The notes: generated by a model from the sequence alone, not told the origin. A stretch of 64,000 nucleotides of DNA from Polynucleobacter sp. AP-Capit-er-40B-B4 (GCF_018882245.1 NZ_JACVOV010000001.1:558001-622000), one strand, 5' to 3'; numbered from the stretch's first letter, positions 17,112 through 26,062 are shown. Translations and numbers: made by a program.

Positions 17112-18029
17112 TTATGAAAAATGCCGCTTGAGTTTGAGTGCAATGCTTGGCCAAAATAAATTCACTATCAAGCCAGCGATCACTAACCCCGCCGCCTCGA
17201 TCTTCCATGGGGGCAATGGTTCGGCCAAGAAATAAGCAGCAGCACCCATACCAAAAATAGGCACCAGCAAAGGTGCAGGCGCCACTACCGCCGCAGGATG
17301 CTTAGAGAGTAGCCAAGCCCAAGCTGCATAGCCAAAGAGGGTATTGGCCCAGGATTGCCATAGAACCCCGGCCCAAGCCCCTACTGGAGCAGAGGTTAAT
17401 GAACTACTGATGTGGCTCCACCCACCCTCAAATAAATAGGACACGACAAATAAGGGTGGAATAGCAAATCCACTGGCCCAAACCACATAAGCCAGCATAT
17501 TGATAGAACCCGCCCTACGGCTAACAGTATTAGCCACCCCCCAGGAGAGACCAGCGAATACAACCAAGGCAAGCCCGAGGAAAGTCGTGTTGGCATCAGT
17601 GTGCAGTGCAATAACTACCAAACCTACGATGGCAACCAGCAACGCCATTATTTGATAAGTTCGCAAACGCTCTTTAGCAAAGAACATCGCAAAGCCGATA
17701 GTAAAAAATACTTGTGTCTGAATTACTAATGAAGCAAGGCCAGGAGAGATGCGGCCATCGATCGCGAAATACAAAATCCCGAACTGTCCTACGCCCACAG
17801 CCAACCCATAAACACAGAGATTGATCCATGAGACTTTGGGCATAGGAAAGAAAAGTGCCAAAGGTAAAAAAGCAAAGGTGTAACGAAGTGCGGCAAATAA
17901 GAATGGCGGAAAAGCATTTAGGGATAACTTAATCACCACAAAATTAGTACCCCATACGGCCACTATGGCTAGTGCCAGCAATAAATGACTCGCTGGCAAT
18001 GAGTGGCTTTTTTGTGGAATGTTATTCAC
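17112..18029 (-). CDS. EamA/DMT-family transporter
   Basis: 305 residues and ten helices in two similar halves; W-G-T-N-F-V-V-I-K near 26-34 and W-G-V-A-N-T near 163-168 are the repeated EamA entry motifs. Members export amino acids or metabolites across the inner membrane; the substrate is unknown here. It overlaps the end of the GMC oxidoreductase gene by 8 bases, so both are probably co-transcribed. Confidence 0.87.
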   Translation of the reverse strand: MNNIPQKSHSLPASHLLLALAIVAVWGTNFVVIKLSLNAFPPFLFAALRYTFAFLPLALFFPMPKVSWINLCVYGLAVGVGQFGILYFAIDGRISPGLASLVIQTQVFFTIGFAMFFAKERLRTYQIMALLVAIVGLVVIALHTDANTTFLGLALVVFAGLSWGVANTVSRRAGSINMLAYVVWASGFAIPPLFVVSYLFEGGWSHISSSLTSAPVGAWAGVLWQSWANTLFGYAAWAWLLSKHPAAVVAPAPLLVPIFGMGAAAYFLAEPLPPWKIEAAGLVIAGLIVNLFWPSIALKLKRHFS

Positions 18030-19647
18030 GCGTGAGTAATTCTGCTACACGCTCTGCAATCATCATGGTCGGTGCAGCAGTATTGCCTGAGGTAATAGTT
18101 GGCATCGCTGAAGCATCAACTACCCGTAGATGATGAATCCCTCTCACACGTAGCTGAGAGTCCAGTACGGCCATCGGATCATCTGCGCGGCCCATCTTAC
18201 AAGTACCCACTGGATGAAAGATCGTAGTACCAATATCCCCTGCAGCCTTTACTAACTCTGCATCGGTTTGATACTGTGCGCCGGGCTTATATTCTTCTGG
18301 TGCGTATGGTGCGAGCGCAGACTGTTCAACAATCTTACGAGTTAAGCGCAATGATTCTGCCGCTACTTTGCGATCTTCATCTGTCGACAAATAATTGGGG
18401 CTAATGACTGGCGGTGCCTCTGGATCAACTGAGTTGATGTGGACACTACCGCGTGAAGTAGGACGTAAATTACAAACGCTGGCAGTGAATGCATTAAATG
18501 AATGCAAGTCTTCGCCAAACTTTTCCAAGGACAAGGGTTGCACGTGATACTCCACATTCGCGCTCTTTTGCTCAGGCGAACTATAAGCAAACGCGCCCAG
18601 CTGTGATGGTGCCATCGACATGGGGCCAGAGCGCTTCAATACATACTCCAAGCCAATCATCATCTTGCCCCAGAGTGTGTTGGCTTTAGTGTTTAAGGTC
18701 TTAATGCCATTGACTTTGTAAACCATACGTAATTGCAAATGGTCTTGTAGATTCTCGCCAACACCTGGAAGATCAGCAATCACTGGAATACCTAATTGTT
18801 TAAGGTGTGATGCGGCACCAATTCCAGAGCGTTCCAATATTTGTACGCTACCAATAGCCCCGCCGCTTAGTAATACTTCACCACCATGCTCAATGGCACA
18901 TAAGGCTTCATGCGCTTGACCATTCTTAATGTACTCAACACCGTAACAATTTTTAGTTACAGGATCAATCTTGAGTTTGTTCACTACTGCTTCAGTCAAT
19001 ACCGTGAGATTACCGCGCTTTGCAGCATCTCTTAAAAAGGCTTTAGAAGTATTTAAACGCCAACCAGCGCGTTGACTCACATCGAAGTAACCTACGCCAA
19101 AGTTATCACCACGATTGAAGTCATCAGATGCTGGAATGCCCGCCTCTACTGCAGCATCCTTAAATCGATCCATGATGGGCCAACGCAAGCGTTGCTTGGA
19201 AACCGTCCACTCACCACCTTTGCCGTGCCATTGATTAGCAGCACTGTGGTAATCCTCGAATGACATATAACGCTTGAGTGCGTTTTCCCATGACCAAGAG
19301 TCATCGCCAGTTGCTTGTACCCAAGACTCGTAATCACCTGCTTGGCCACGCATGTAGATCATGCCGTTAATAGAAGAGCACCCGCCCAGAACACGACCGC
19401 GCGGATACAACAAAGATCTGCCGTTTAAACCCTTTTCGCTAGCCGTCTTAAAGCGCCAATCTGCTCTTGGGTTATCTATGCAATATAAATATCCAACCGG
19501 AATATGAATCCAGATGTAGTTGTCATTTTTGCCAGCTTCAATCAGCAGGACTTTCTTGTTGGGGTTTTCGGTCAAACGCTTAGCCAACATGCAGCCAGCA
19601 CTACCCGCTCCGATGATGATGTAGTCGTAAGTGTTTGTTTGAGTCAT
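18022..19647 (-). CDS. GMC-family FAD oxidoreductase (choline/alcohol dehydrogenase-like)
   Basis: 541 residues from the ATG at 19647, which puts the FAD-binding YIIIGAGSAGCMLAKRL right at the N terminus; a start at 19680 would add 11 unrelated residues. Further family blocks: P-R-G-R-V-L-G-G-C-S-S-I-N-G-M-I-Y-M-R-G near 82-101, G-A-I-G-S-V-Q-I-L-E-R-S-G-I-G near 264-278, the active-site histidine in T-I-F-H-P-V-G-T-C-K-M-G, and asparagine in S-G-N-T-A-A-P-T-M-M-I-A-E-R. It oxidises an alcohol to an aldehyde. The substrate cannot be called; choline itself is uncertain because no betaine genes are near. Confidence 0.88.
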   Translation of the reverse strand: MTQTNTYDYIIIGAGSAGCMLAKRLTENPNKKVLLIEAGKNDNYIWIHIPVGYLYCIDNPRADWRFKTASEKGLNGRSLLYPRGRVLGGCSSINGMIYMRGQAGDYESWVQATGDDSWSWENALKRYMSFEDYHSAANQWHGKGGEWTVSKQRLRWPIMDRFKDAAVEAGIPASDDFNRGDNFGVGYFDVSQRAGWRLNTSKAFLRDAAKRGNLTVLTEAVVNKLKIDPVTKNCYGVEYIKNGQAHEALCAIEHGGEVLLSGGAIGSVQILERSGIGAASHLKQLGIPVIADLPGVGENLQDHLQLRMVYKVNGIKTLNTKANTLWGKMMIGLEYVLKRSGPMSMAPSQLGAFAYSSPEQKSANVEYHVQPLSLEKFGEDLHSFNAFTASVCNLRPTSRGSVHINSVDPEAPPVISPNYLSTDEDRKVAAESLRLTRKIVEQSALAPYAPEEYKPGAQYQTDAELVKAAGDIGTTIFHPVGTCKMGRADDPMAVLDSQLRVRGIHHLRVVDASAMPTITSGNTAAPTMMIAERVAELLTRE

Positions 19648-19745
19648 AGCTTTATGTTGATTGCAATATTCCAACGCCATTATTTACCAATACAAAAATT
19701 CAGGTATTTCTTGGTATTTTTGTTGATTTGTTATAGAATCAAATT

Positions 19746-19763
19746 TGATCTAATATTAGATCA
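19746..19763. promoter_or_regulatory. 18-base palindromic operator overlapping the toxin start codon
   Basis: TGATCTAAT-ATTAGATCA, perfect over 18 bases; its last base is the A of the toxin ATG. A TATAGA box at 19732-19737 lies directly upstream. The site is placed where a bound antitoxin or toxin-antitoxin complex would block transcription or translation start. Confidence 0.72.
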
Positions 19764-20065
19764 TGAGAACTACCTTTAAAAAAGCGTTTGCCCAATTTGT
19801 AAAAAAGGCTTCCAAGCCTTTGCAGTTGGAAATTGAAATTAGGGTAGATGAGGTTTGTAATAACCCTAGAATAGGCCAACAAAAGTTGGGGGATCTACAG
19901 GGGGTTTTTGTTTATAAATTTCGCTTTAATGGGCAGGAATATTTAATGGCTTATCAATTTGATCATTTTTCAGGAGTGGTTGAAATAACTTGGATTGAAT
20001 TTTGCCAAATCGGACCTCATGAAAATTTTTATACGCAACTAAAAAGATCTATTCGATTCAAATGA
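19763..20065 (+). CDS. RelE/ParE-superfamily toxin
   Basis: A 100-residue basic protein with the RelE layout: N-terminal helices (FKKAFAQFVKKASKPL), then L-G-D-L-Q-G-V-F-V-Y-K-F-R-F near 43-56 and a strand A-Y-Q-F near 63, ending in basic residues. RelE-type toxins cut mRNA on the ribosome; ParE types poison gyrase. Which applies is not clear. It stands 40 bases before a helix-turn-helix protein that is the presumed antitoxin; toxin-first order is the less common arrangement. Confidence 0.75.
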   Translation: MRTTFKKAFAQFVKKASKPLQLEIEIRVDEVCNNPRIGQQKLGDLQGVFVYKFRFNGQEYLMAYQFDHFSGVVEITWIEFCQIGPHENFYTQLKRSIRFK

Positions 20066-20105
20066 CAATCTTCAGCCGCTTCAATACAGAAAGTGAGGGC
20101 TATAT

Positions 20106-20423
20106 ATGACTCAATACATGACCGCAGAGGATCTGTTTGCTCACGTGCAAAAAATGTCTTCAAAAGAACGTATTAAATTTTTCTCTTTAATTGCTATAAA
20201 TGCTTTCCAAGAGACCGACTATACGCATGAGCAGGTATTTGGGCACCTAAGAAATGCAACCTTTTCATCAGAAGAGGCGGCAGAGTTTTTAGAAATCTCT
20301 ATTCCCACTTTGCGTAGATACGTTCAGACCGGAAAATTAAAGCCGTCTTCAATCATTGGCAGAAGCCAATTGTTTTCCAGTGCCGATCTGAAGCTACTAA
20401 AACAAAAAATAAACAAAGAATAG
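20106..20423 (+). CDS. helix-turn-helix antitoxin of MerR/excisionase type
   Basis: 105 residues. The C-terminal half (about 50-95) is a winged-helix of the excisionase/MerR kind: FSSEEAAEFLEISIPTLRRYVQTGKLKP, then I-I-G-R-S-Q-L-F-S-S-A-D-L. The N-terminal helices (M-T-A-E-D-L-F-A-H-V-Q-K-M) probably cover the toxin. With the palindrome at 19746-19763 it gives an autoregulated type II pair. A non-toxin regulator role is the alternative. Confidence 0.72.
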   Translation: MTQYMTAEDLFAHVQKMSSKERIKFFSLIAINAFQETDYTHEQVFGHLRNATFSSEEAAEFLEISIPTLRRYVQTGKLKPSSIIGRSQLFSSADLKLLKQKINKE

Positions 20424-20454
20424 GTAAAGTTCAATACCCGTCTAAAATAGCAAT

Positions 20455-20982
20455 ATGCATATTAATGAGAAGAATCGCACTCCAAAGGTGGTTGACGCCG
20501 AGGAAGGGCCAAGCAAGTCAGAGTTAAAGCGCCAAATGACTGAGCGCCAAAAGCTGGCCGAGGTTTTGGCAGCCCTCAGTAGCGATGCTTTGAAAACGAT
20601 TCCTTTGGATGAGGCCATCAAAGCCGCTATTGCGGAAACCAACAAGATTAAAAGTTTTGAGGCAATACGTCGTCACAAACAATATCTTGGCAAACTCATG
20701 CGCTTCTTGGATGCAGAAGAGTTAGATGCTATTCAGAAACGTCTAGATGCTATACAAGGTGTTAGCAAGGCGGAAACTGCCAAGCTACATTTTCTAGAAA
20801 GCTATCGCGATAGATTAATTGCGAACGACGAAGCATTTACCAAAATGATTGAGCAATATCCCGATATGGATATTCAGAATATGCGCACCTTGATTCGAAA
20901 TGCGCGTAAAGAGAAAGAGCAAAACAAACCACCTAAAGCTTATCGTGAGATCTTCCGCGTTCTCAAAGATATGGGTCTCTAA
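20455..20982 (+). CDS. darP: ribosome biogenesis factor DarP (DUF615, YjgA)
   Basis: 175 residues, charged and helical. P-S-K-S-E-L-K-R-Q-M near 19-28, I-K-S-F-E-A-I-R-R-H-K-Q-Y-L-G-K-L-M-R near 65-83 and the C-terminal A-Y-R-E-I-F-R-V-L-K are the YjgA landmarks. DarP binds late 50S ribosome precursors and aids maturation of the peptidyl transferase centre in Escherichia coli. Cytoplasmic. It follows the toxin-antitoxin pair by 31 bases but is unrelated in function. Confidence 0.9.
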   Translation: MHINEKNRTPKVVDAEEGPSKSELKRQMTERQKLAEVLAALSSDALKTIPLDEAIKAAIAETNKIKSFEAIRRHKQYLGKLMRFLDAEELDAIQKRLDAIQGVSKAETAKLHFLESYRDRLIANDEAFTKMIEQYPDMDIQNMRTLIRNARKEKEQNKPPKAYREIFRVLKDMGL

Positions 20983-20994
20983 GCTTAGCTTGCT

Positions 20995-22056
20995 TTAGAC
21001 CTTCAGCTTGTTCGCTGGAACTTCTATCCAACGATAAACATAGTTAGCTGCAATCGCGCTGGTTGTTACAACCCCCAACATCAATGCAATAGCCAATGCG
21101 CCACTTTCGTGAGCATGTAAACCGGATGCAATGTAAAGCGTGTTTGCCAGTAAGATGAAGGCGAAGTGAATTAAAAAAGCGCAATACGAACGCTGACTTC
21201 CCCAAGCTATTACCTTACCAACAATCCTCTGTGCAATATCTTTAGGATATTGAGCGTCGCCCCATAAGTACAAAGCAAGCGCTATCAACCAAGCGAGAAT
21301 GTTTCTAAGCCATACCTGCTGAAACGAAGCGGCTGCAATAATCAAGCCAATCAAAATCAATACTACCTTCGCTAAGCGCTGGATTCCCAAGTCCTCAAAG
21401 CGGCTCGCTAAATATGCTAAAACACCTAAGCCATAAGATCCAATGAAGTAAATAAAATAAGCTTCATAGTCACCAGAGCGATTGAAAAACAATAGAGAGC
21501 TCACAGCCAATACACTGATTAACCAAATTAACGCCTGATATCTCGGAAAAGAGACAAACAAGATTGCTAGCACTGAATACAGCTGCCAATCGATTGCGAT
21601 ATACCAAGCACCAGCAGAAATGGAATCTAAGCCCAAGATTCCTTGGATAAAAAAGAGGTGTGCCAAAAATTGCGCAAGGGTTTCTGATTGACCGACAAAT
21701 TCATCATTGACCCAGAGGCGCGCAATGTAGGCGCACACAATAGTAAAAATAAGTGCAGCAGCATATGGCGCAAATAAACGAAGATAGCGATTTAATATCA
21801 GCTTGAGTAAACCATTGGCGCTAAATTGAATATTGGCATATCGACTTAAAGACTGAGCCGCAAGATAGCCCGCCATCACCAAAAAGATTTGTACTGCATA
21901 ACGGCCGTACTCAAACAGCCAAGTCATGAGGCCCGGAAGGACGCGACGCGCATCCTCTGCAATTTGCCCATAACTAGAAAGATGATGCAGGATGATTAAT
22001 AAGGCCGCAAAGACCTTGAAAGAATCAATCAGAAAAAGCGGGGCTGCTTTCTTCAA
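20995..22056 (-). CDS. acyltransferase family 3 membrane protein
   Basis: 353 residues and about ten helices with the acyltransferase 3 pattern: F-K-V-F-A-A-L-L-I-I-L-H-H near 13-25 (catalytic histidine at the end) and R-Y-A-V-Q-I-F-L-V-M-A-G-Y near 52-64. Such enzymes move acetyl or other acyl groups onto surface sugars or lipids across the inner membrane. The start is TTG at 22056, two codons after the in-frame stop of the small gene upstream, so translation is probably coupled; no ATG lies nearby. The target is not known. Confidence 0.85.
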   Translation of the reverse strand: MKKAAPLFLIDSFKVFAALLIILHHLSSYGQIAEDARRVLPGLMTWLFEYGRYAVQIFLVMAGYLAAQSLSRYANIQFSANGLLKLILNRYLRLFAPYAAALIFTIVCAYIARLWVNDEFVGQSETLAQFLAHLFFIQGILGLDSISAGAWYIAIDWQLYSVLAILFVSFPRYQALIWLISVLAVSSLLFFNRSGDYEAYFIYFIGSYGLGVLAYLASRFEDLGIQRLAKVVLILIGLIIAAASFQQVWLRNILAWLIALALYLWGDAQYPKDIAQRIVGKVIAWGSQRSYCAFLIHFAFILLANTLYIASGLHAHESGALAIALMLGVVTTSAIAANYVYRWIEVPANKLKV

Positions 22057-22059
22057 AAA

Positions 22060-22239
22060 TTACTTTGACTTGGATTTGCCCATCAAAGAAGCTAGCAAGG
22101 GATTTGCACCCGCTAGCTCTTTTTTAGACTTTGCTGCGGCTTCAGCGGTGCCTGGCTTAGGAGACTTAGCAGCGTTCTTCATTCCCTGCGCAGTTTTCAA
22201 AGCCAAGTTCTTATAGAGATCGGTTTTTTTCATTGCCAT
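22060..22239 (-). CDS. small lysine-rich protein of 59 residues
   Basis: Open frame from ATG 22239 to TAA 22060, beginning MAMKKTDLYKNLALKTAQGM and ending LASLMGKSKSK. Thirteen lysines make it strongly basic; alanine- and glycine-rich in the middle with no membrane helix. It ends 3 bases before the acyltransferase start. I have no family name; the composition suggests binding to nucleic acid or ribosomes, which is inference only. An AGGA 12-16 bases upstream can serve as ribosome site. Confidence 0.65.
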   Translation of the reverse strand: MAMKKTDLYKNLALKTAQGMKNAAKSPKPGTAEAAAKSKKELAGANPLLASLMGKSKSK

Positions 22240-22302
22240 GATGCAGACTTTTTATCCTATGTTTCTACTCTATAAATCCATATCGACTAATTTGCTATTA
22301 AT

Positions 22303-22881
22303 TTATTTAATGAGTGAGCGTGCTGCTAAGCCCATAAACAACAATGACCAGCCTTGCAATAAGAGCTCAATTGCAATCAACATGCCAGGAAGCCAAAGAC
22401 TAGACTCAGGATAGCCATTCATGATGAGTACGCCCATTAAGATAGAAAGCGCTGAAGAGAGTACCAACCAGAACCATTCGCGGAAGTGACGATGCTGAAA
22501 TGCAGAGATTAAACGCAAGGCACCCGTTACAAAAAAGATTGCCGCCAACCAGAGAGTAATTGCTTCAAGGGCAGGAATTGGGAAAGCCCAAGTAAAGAGT
22601 GCTGCAGCAATATAAAGTGCCGCTAGTACAAGCTGTACACCTACGCTTTTCCAGCCATGTGATTTGAGAGCATGAGCGCCTTGCAAGATGCCACCAGCAA
22701 ACAAAAAGATACCCAAGATATTCACTGTGACAAATGAAAACAGTGTTTGACCAGCAATACCAATCATACCCAGCACGATGAATAAAATGCCCAGACCAAT
22801 TAAGGCACCTGGAACCTTGGCGGCTGCGCCTAATACTTTTGTGCGGAGCTCTTGAATTTGAGCATTGGATAGTTCGGTCAT
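22303..22881 (-). CDS. HdeD-family membrane protein (DUF308)
   Basis: 192 residues with six helices in three repeated pairs; G-I-L-F-I-V-L-G-M-I-G-I-A near 31-43 and L-W-L-A-A-I-F-F-V-T-G-A-L-R-L near 109-123 are the repeated DUF308 motif. HdeD of Escherichia coli is linked to acid resistance at high density; the mechanism is unknown. The gene stands alone with AAGGT near the ATG. AT-rich flanks give no clear operator. Confidence 0.87.
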   Translation of the reverse strand: MTELSNAQIQELRTKVLGAAAKVPGALIGLGILFIVLGMIGIAGQTLFSFVTVNILGIFLFAGGILQGAHALKSHGWKSVGVQLVLAALYIAAALFTWAFPIPALEAITLWLAAIFFVTGALRLISAFQHRHFREWFWLVLSSALSILMGVLIMNGYPESSLWLPGMLIAIELLLQGWSLLFMGLAARSLIK

Positions 22882-22936
22882 AAAGGTACTTTCTGTTTTA
22901 AATAGGCGCTACTAAAAATGAAACAACTAGGCTAGC

Positions 22937-23752
22937 TTACAAAGTATTGTCAACCGAATCAATAAATTGACGTACTGTTTTATTAAATACTTCTGGCTGC
23001 TCAATATTGGATAAGTGCGCCGCTTCTTCTAAGATCACCATTTTGGAGTGATCTATTAGGCGGTGCAAAACTATGCCTTGGTCAACAGTACAGGCTGGAT
23101 CAGAGCGTCCTGATAACACCAAGGTGGGAGTCTTAATCTTCAATAACATTGTACTTTGTGCCATATCTCGTACCGCACTGCCGCACGCCATATAACCAGC
23201 AACATTCGTCCCTAGGATCATTTGACGCACTTTTTCAATTTCTTGTGGAGCGCGCTGAATAAAGGGGGCGGTAAACCAACGTTGAATCGTGCCATCAACT
23301 AAGCCAGCGATACCTTGAGTGCGAGCAATTTGAAAACGGTCTTCCCATAAGCTACGTGGCGGCATTTCTGAAGCGGTGTTGCAGAGTGTTAGAGACAAAA
23401 TGCGGTCAGGAAAGCGTGCGCCCAATTGTTGGCCGATCATACCGCCAATCGATAAACCCATAAAGTGAGCCTTCTGAATGCCAAGCGCATCCAATAGCCC
23501 AATTGCATCATCTGCTAATTGAGCGATAGTGTATGGACCCTCACTAAGACCAGAACCTCCATGTCCTCTTTTGTCGTAACGGAGAACACGATAGCGATCG
23601 GCTAAAGCGGGTACGTTGCCATCCCACATGCTGCCATTGGCCATCAAACTATTTGCCACTAATAAAACAGGGCCATCTTCAGGGCCATCAAAACGGTAGG
23701 CAATATCAATGCCATTCACTTTAATTACTTTTAAATCCTGCATTTGACTCAT
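22937..23752 (-). CDS. alpha/beta hydrolase, 3-oxoadipate enol-lactonase-like
   Basis: 271 residues. Nucleophile elbow G-L-S-I-G-G near 98-103 (serine), acid in G-R-S-D-P-A near 215-220 and histidine in E-E-A-A-H-L-S-N-I-E-Q-P near 241-252. This histidine block and R-Y-D-K-R-G-H-G-G-S-G near 58-68 match the PcaD group that opens 3-oxoadipate enol-lactone in aromatic breakdown. No other pca genes are near. It is divergent from a Bug receptor and an amidohydrolase, so the group may handle an aromatic or dicarboxylate compound. Confidence 0.82.
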   Translation of the reverse strand: MSQMQDLKVIKVNGIDIAYRFDGPEDGPVLLVANSLMANGSMWDGNVPALADRYRVLRYDKRGHGGSGLSEGPYTIAQLADDAIGLLDALGIQKAHFMGLSIGGMIGQQLGARFPDRILSLTLCNTASEMPPRSLWEDRFQIARTQGIAGLVDGTIQRWFTAPFIQRAPQEIEKVRQMILGTNVAGYMACGSAVRDMAQSTMLLKIKTPTLVLSGRSDPACTVDQGIVLHRLIDHSKMVILEEAAHLSNIEQPEVFNKTVRQFIDSVDNTL

Positions 23753-23872
23753 TGATCTCCACCCTATCTTTAGTTCTCGCTATCTTTATTAATCTCTATT
23801 GATCTCTATTTATCAAATCTTCAGACCATGTTAGATTATCTAACGAAACTATAAAAATACTAAGGAGACAAG

Positions 23873-24868
23873 ATGTTCGCCTCACTCATTCATGAGATTT
23901 CTACCTCTACATTTGGTAGATGCATCCTCGCGGTAGGCCTTGCTTGTGGAGTAAGCCTGAGCTATGCGCAAAACTACCCTAATCGCACAGTCAAGATGGT
24001 AGTTCCCTTAACCACTGGCTCAGGTGCCGATATCGCAGGACGCGTAGTGGCTAAAAGCCTTTCGGAGACCTGGAAGCAATCAGTCATTATTGAGAATCGC
24101 CCTGGCGCTGGCGGCCTTATTGGTACGGGTGTAGTTGTAAACGCTGAGCCTGATGGATATACCTTATTGGTGCAATCTGCCTCTTATGCAGCTAATCCTG
24201 CTATTTATAAAAAGCTTCCCTACGACCCCCTCAAGAGTTTGGTAGATGTCGCTATTTTGGGCCAAACCCCTTATGTCATGATTACTGCGGCAGATAGCCC
24301 CTATCAATCGATTCGTGATTTAGTGATTGCCGCCAAATCCAAACCCAATGAAATCACTTTCGCTTCAGCAGGCGTTGGTAGCTCGACCCATCTTGCGGCC
24401 GAATACTTTAATCAAATCATGGGCATCAAACTCATTCATGTTCCTTACAAAGGATCGCCTGAGGCTATTGCTGACACCATGTCCGGACGCACTGCTTTTT
24501 ACATGGCTCCATTAGATACCGCGATTGGCCAACTGAAGGGCGGCAAAGTACGCGCCCTTGGAGTTACTAGTAAAACTCGTAATGCAGCAGTTCCAGATAT
24601 TCCTAGCGTTGCAGAACAGGGTTATGCTAACTTTGAGATTGGTTTGTGGTTTGGGGTGTGGGCGCCAGCCGCTACACCACCAGCCATCGTGAAAAAGATT
24701 AATCAAGATATTAATCAGGCAATGCAAGATCCCGAAGTCAAAACTGCCTACGAAACAAAAGGTATTAAGGCAACCCCAATGAATCCAGCAGAGTTTGCAA
24801 AGTTTGTTCGTGAAGAGATGGGCAAGTATCAAAAGATCGCCAAGGAAGCTGCGATTGAACCCCAATAA
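23873..24868 (+). CDS. Bug-family periplasmic tricarboxylate-type receptor
   Basis: 331 residues with a signal peptide (cleaved after SYAQ, about residue 33). N-Y-P-N-R-T-V-K-M-V-V-P near 34-45, R-P-G-A-G-G-L-I-G-T near 79-88 and the L-I-H-V-P-Y-K-G-S near 186-194 are core Bug (TctC) motifs. These receptors bind carboxylates for tripartite transporters; the membrane subunits TctA and TctB are not in this window, as is common for orphan Bug genes of Burkholderiales. The end overlaps the amidohydrolase start by 14 bases. Confidence 0.9.
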   Translation: MFASLIHEISTSTFGRCILAVGLACGVSLSYAQNYPNRTVKMVVPLTTGSGADIAGRVVAKSLSETWKQSVIIENRPGAGGLIGTGVVVNAEPDGYTLLVQSASYAANPAIYKKLPYDPLKSLVDVAILGQTPYVMITAADSPYQSIRDLVIAAKSKPNEITFASAGVGSSTHLAAEYFNQIMGIKLIHVPYKGSPEAIADTMSGRTAFYMAPLDTAIGQLKGGKVRALGVTSKTRNAAVPDIPSVAEQGYANFEIGLWFGVWAPAATPPAIVKKINQDINQAMQDPEVKTAYETKGIKATPMNPAEFAKFVREEMGKYQKIAKEAAIEPQ

Positions 24869-25763
24869 GACGGCGCCACTGTGCCAAGCCCCAGACCCTG
24901 AAATTCGATCTCCTAAAATTGTATTTCCGGCGGGGGCTGTAGATTGCCACGCCCATGTGTGTGGACCAGCCAACCAATACCTCTATGCAGAGGAGCGTAT
25001 CTATACGCCACCAGATGCCACACTAGAAAGCTACCAAGCACTATTACAGATGTTGGGAATCAGTCGCGCTGTTCTAGTTCAACCTAGCGTGTACGGCACA
25101 GACAATAGTGCCATGTTAGCTGCCCTGAAAATGCACCCACAACAGTTTCGTGGAGTGGCAGTAATTTCAAATGATCCTAAAGCTGTGAGCGATGATGAAC
25201 TCGCCCAATTGCATGCGGCCGGTGTCAGAGGGCTTCGTTGCAATATTGTTGATCTTGCTGATCAATCCGCTGGTCTACCCATTGAGCAATTACGCAATCT
25301 CGCAAAACGTATTCAAGCGTTTGGTTGGCACTTAGAGTTATTGATGCATGTGAACGAATATCCTAACCTTGCCAAAACCTTTGAAGATTTTCCAGTGGAT
25401 CTGGTATTTGGTCACTTTGGCTACTCTCACGCCAAACACGGCGTTACTGATAAAGGATTTCAGGGGCTCCTAGATTTAATTCAACACGAGCGTGCATGGG
25501 TCAAAATGACTGGCCCTTATCGCATCTGCGACGGCAATCTCCCATACTTTGATATGCGCCCATTCTCCGATGCTGTCATTAAGGCAAATCCGAGCCGCTT
25601 AATTTGGGGGAGCGACTGGCCGCATGTCATGGTAAAGAAGCAAATGCCACATGATGCAGACTTGTGCGACCTCCTTGGGGATTGGGTGCAGGATGAAAAC
25701 CTCAGAAATTCGATCTTGGTCGACAACCCCTGTATCCTGTATGACTTTCCGGCTGATAACTAG
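24855..25763 (+). CDS. amidohydrolase-2 family TIM-barrel hydrolase (PDC hydrolase-like)
   Basis: I chose the TTG at 24855 because AAGGAAG lies six bases before it and the protein then starts like 2-pyrone-4,6-dicarboxylate hydrolases (C-Q-A-P-D-P-E near 9-15). 302 residues result. Metal-related blocks: V-D-C-H-A-H-V-C-G-P near 30-39, L-V-F-G-H-F-G-Y near 182-189 and G-S-D-W-P-H-V near 255-261. LigI-type enzymes open the pyrone ring of lignin breakdown products; a lactone or pyrone substrate is likely. It is translationally coupled to the Bug receptor, which may feed the substrate. Confidence 0.83.
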   Translation: MNPNKTAPLCQAPDPEIRSPKIVFPAGAVDCHAHVCGPANQYLYAEERIYTPPDATLESYQALLQMLGISRAVLVQPSVYGTDNSAMLAALKMHPQQFRGVAVISNDPKAVSDDELAQLHAAGVRGLRCNIVDLADQSAGLPIEQLRNLAKRIQAFGWHLELLMHVNEYPNLAKTFEDFPVDLVFGHFGYSHAKHGVTDKGFQGLLDLIQHERAWVKMTGPYRICDGNLPYFDMRPFSDAVIKANPSRLIWGSDWPHVMVKKQMPHDADLCDLLGDWVQDENLRNSILVDNPCILYDFPADN

Positions 25764-25833
25764 CCAAATGACCTAAATCACCCAAGATAGAGGTCTTTAC
25801 TTTTAAATTGAGTAAGAGGGATTACAAATCAAT

Positions 25834-26058
25834 ATGGATAACACGCTTACCGTTATTTTAGGAATTGTCGCAATACTATTGCCGCTAGTTGTGGGCCGTC
25901 TATTTTGGAAGCGCTTTGACCATTATTTCGGTAGAGGTGATGAGGTCTACATGGATAGCTTGGAATACTTTCTCAAAAAAATTGGCTCAACTGTCTTAGT
26001 TGCTTTTGTTATTTTATGGATTGGCATCAGCCTCGTATTTAACGGTAGCGCTTCATAA
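25834..26058 (+). CDS. small two-helix membrane protein
   Basis: 74 residues with hydrophobic helices at about 6-22 and 50-68, separated by a charged loop (W-K-R-F-D-H-Y-F-G-R-G-D-E). No family recognised. It stops 4 bases before the start of another small membrane protein, suggesting a two-gene operon. Confidence 0.6.
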   Translation: MDNTLTVILGIVAILLPLVVGRLFWKRFDHYFGRGDEVYMDSLEYFLKKIGSTVLVAFVILWIGISLVFNGSAS

Positions 26059-26062
26059 AACC

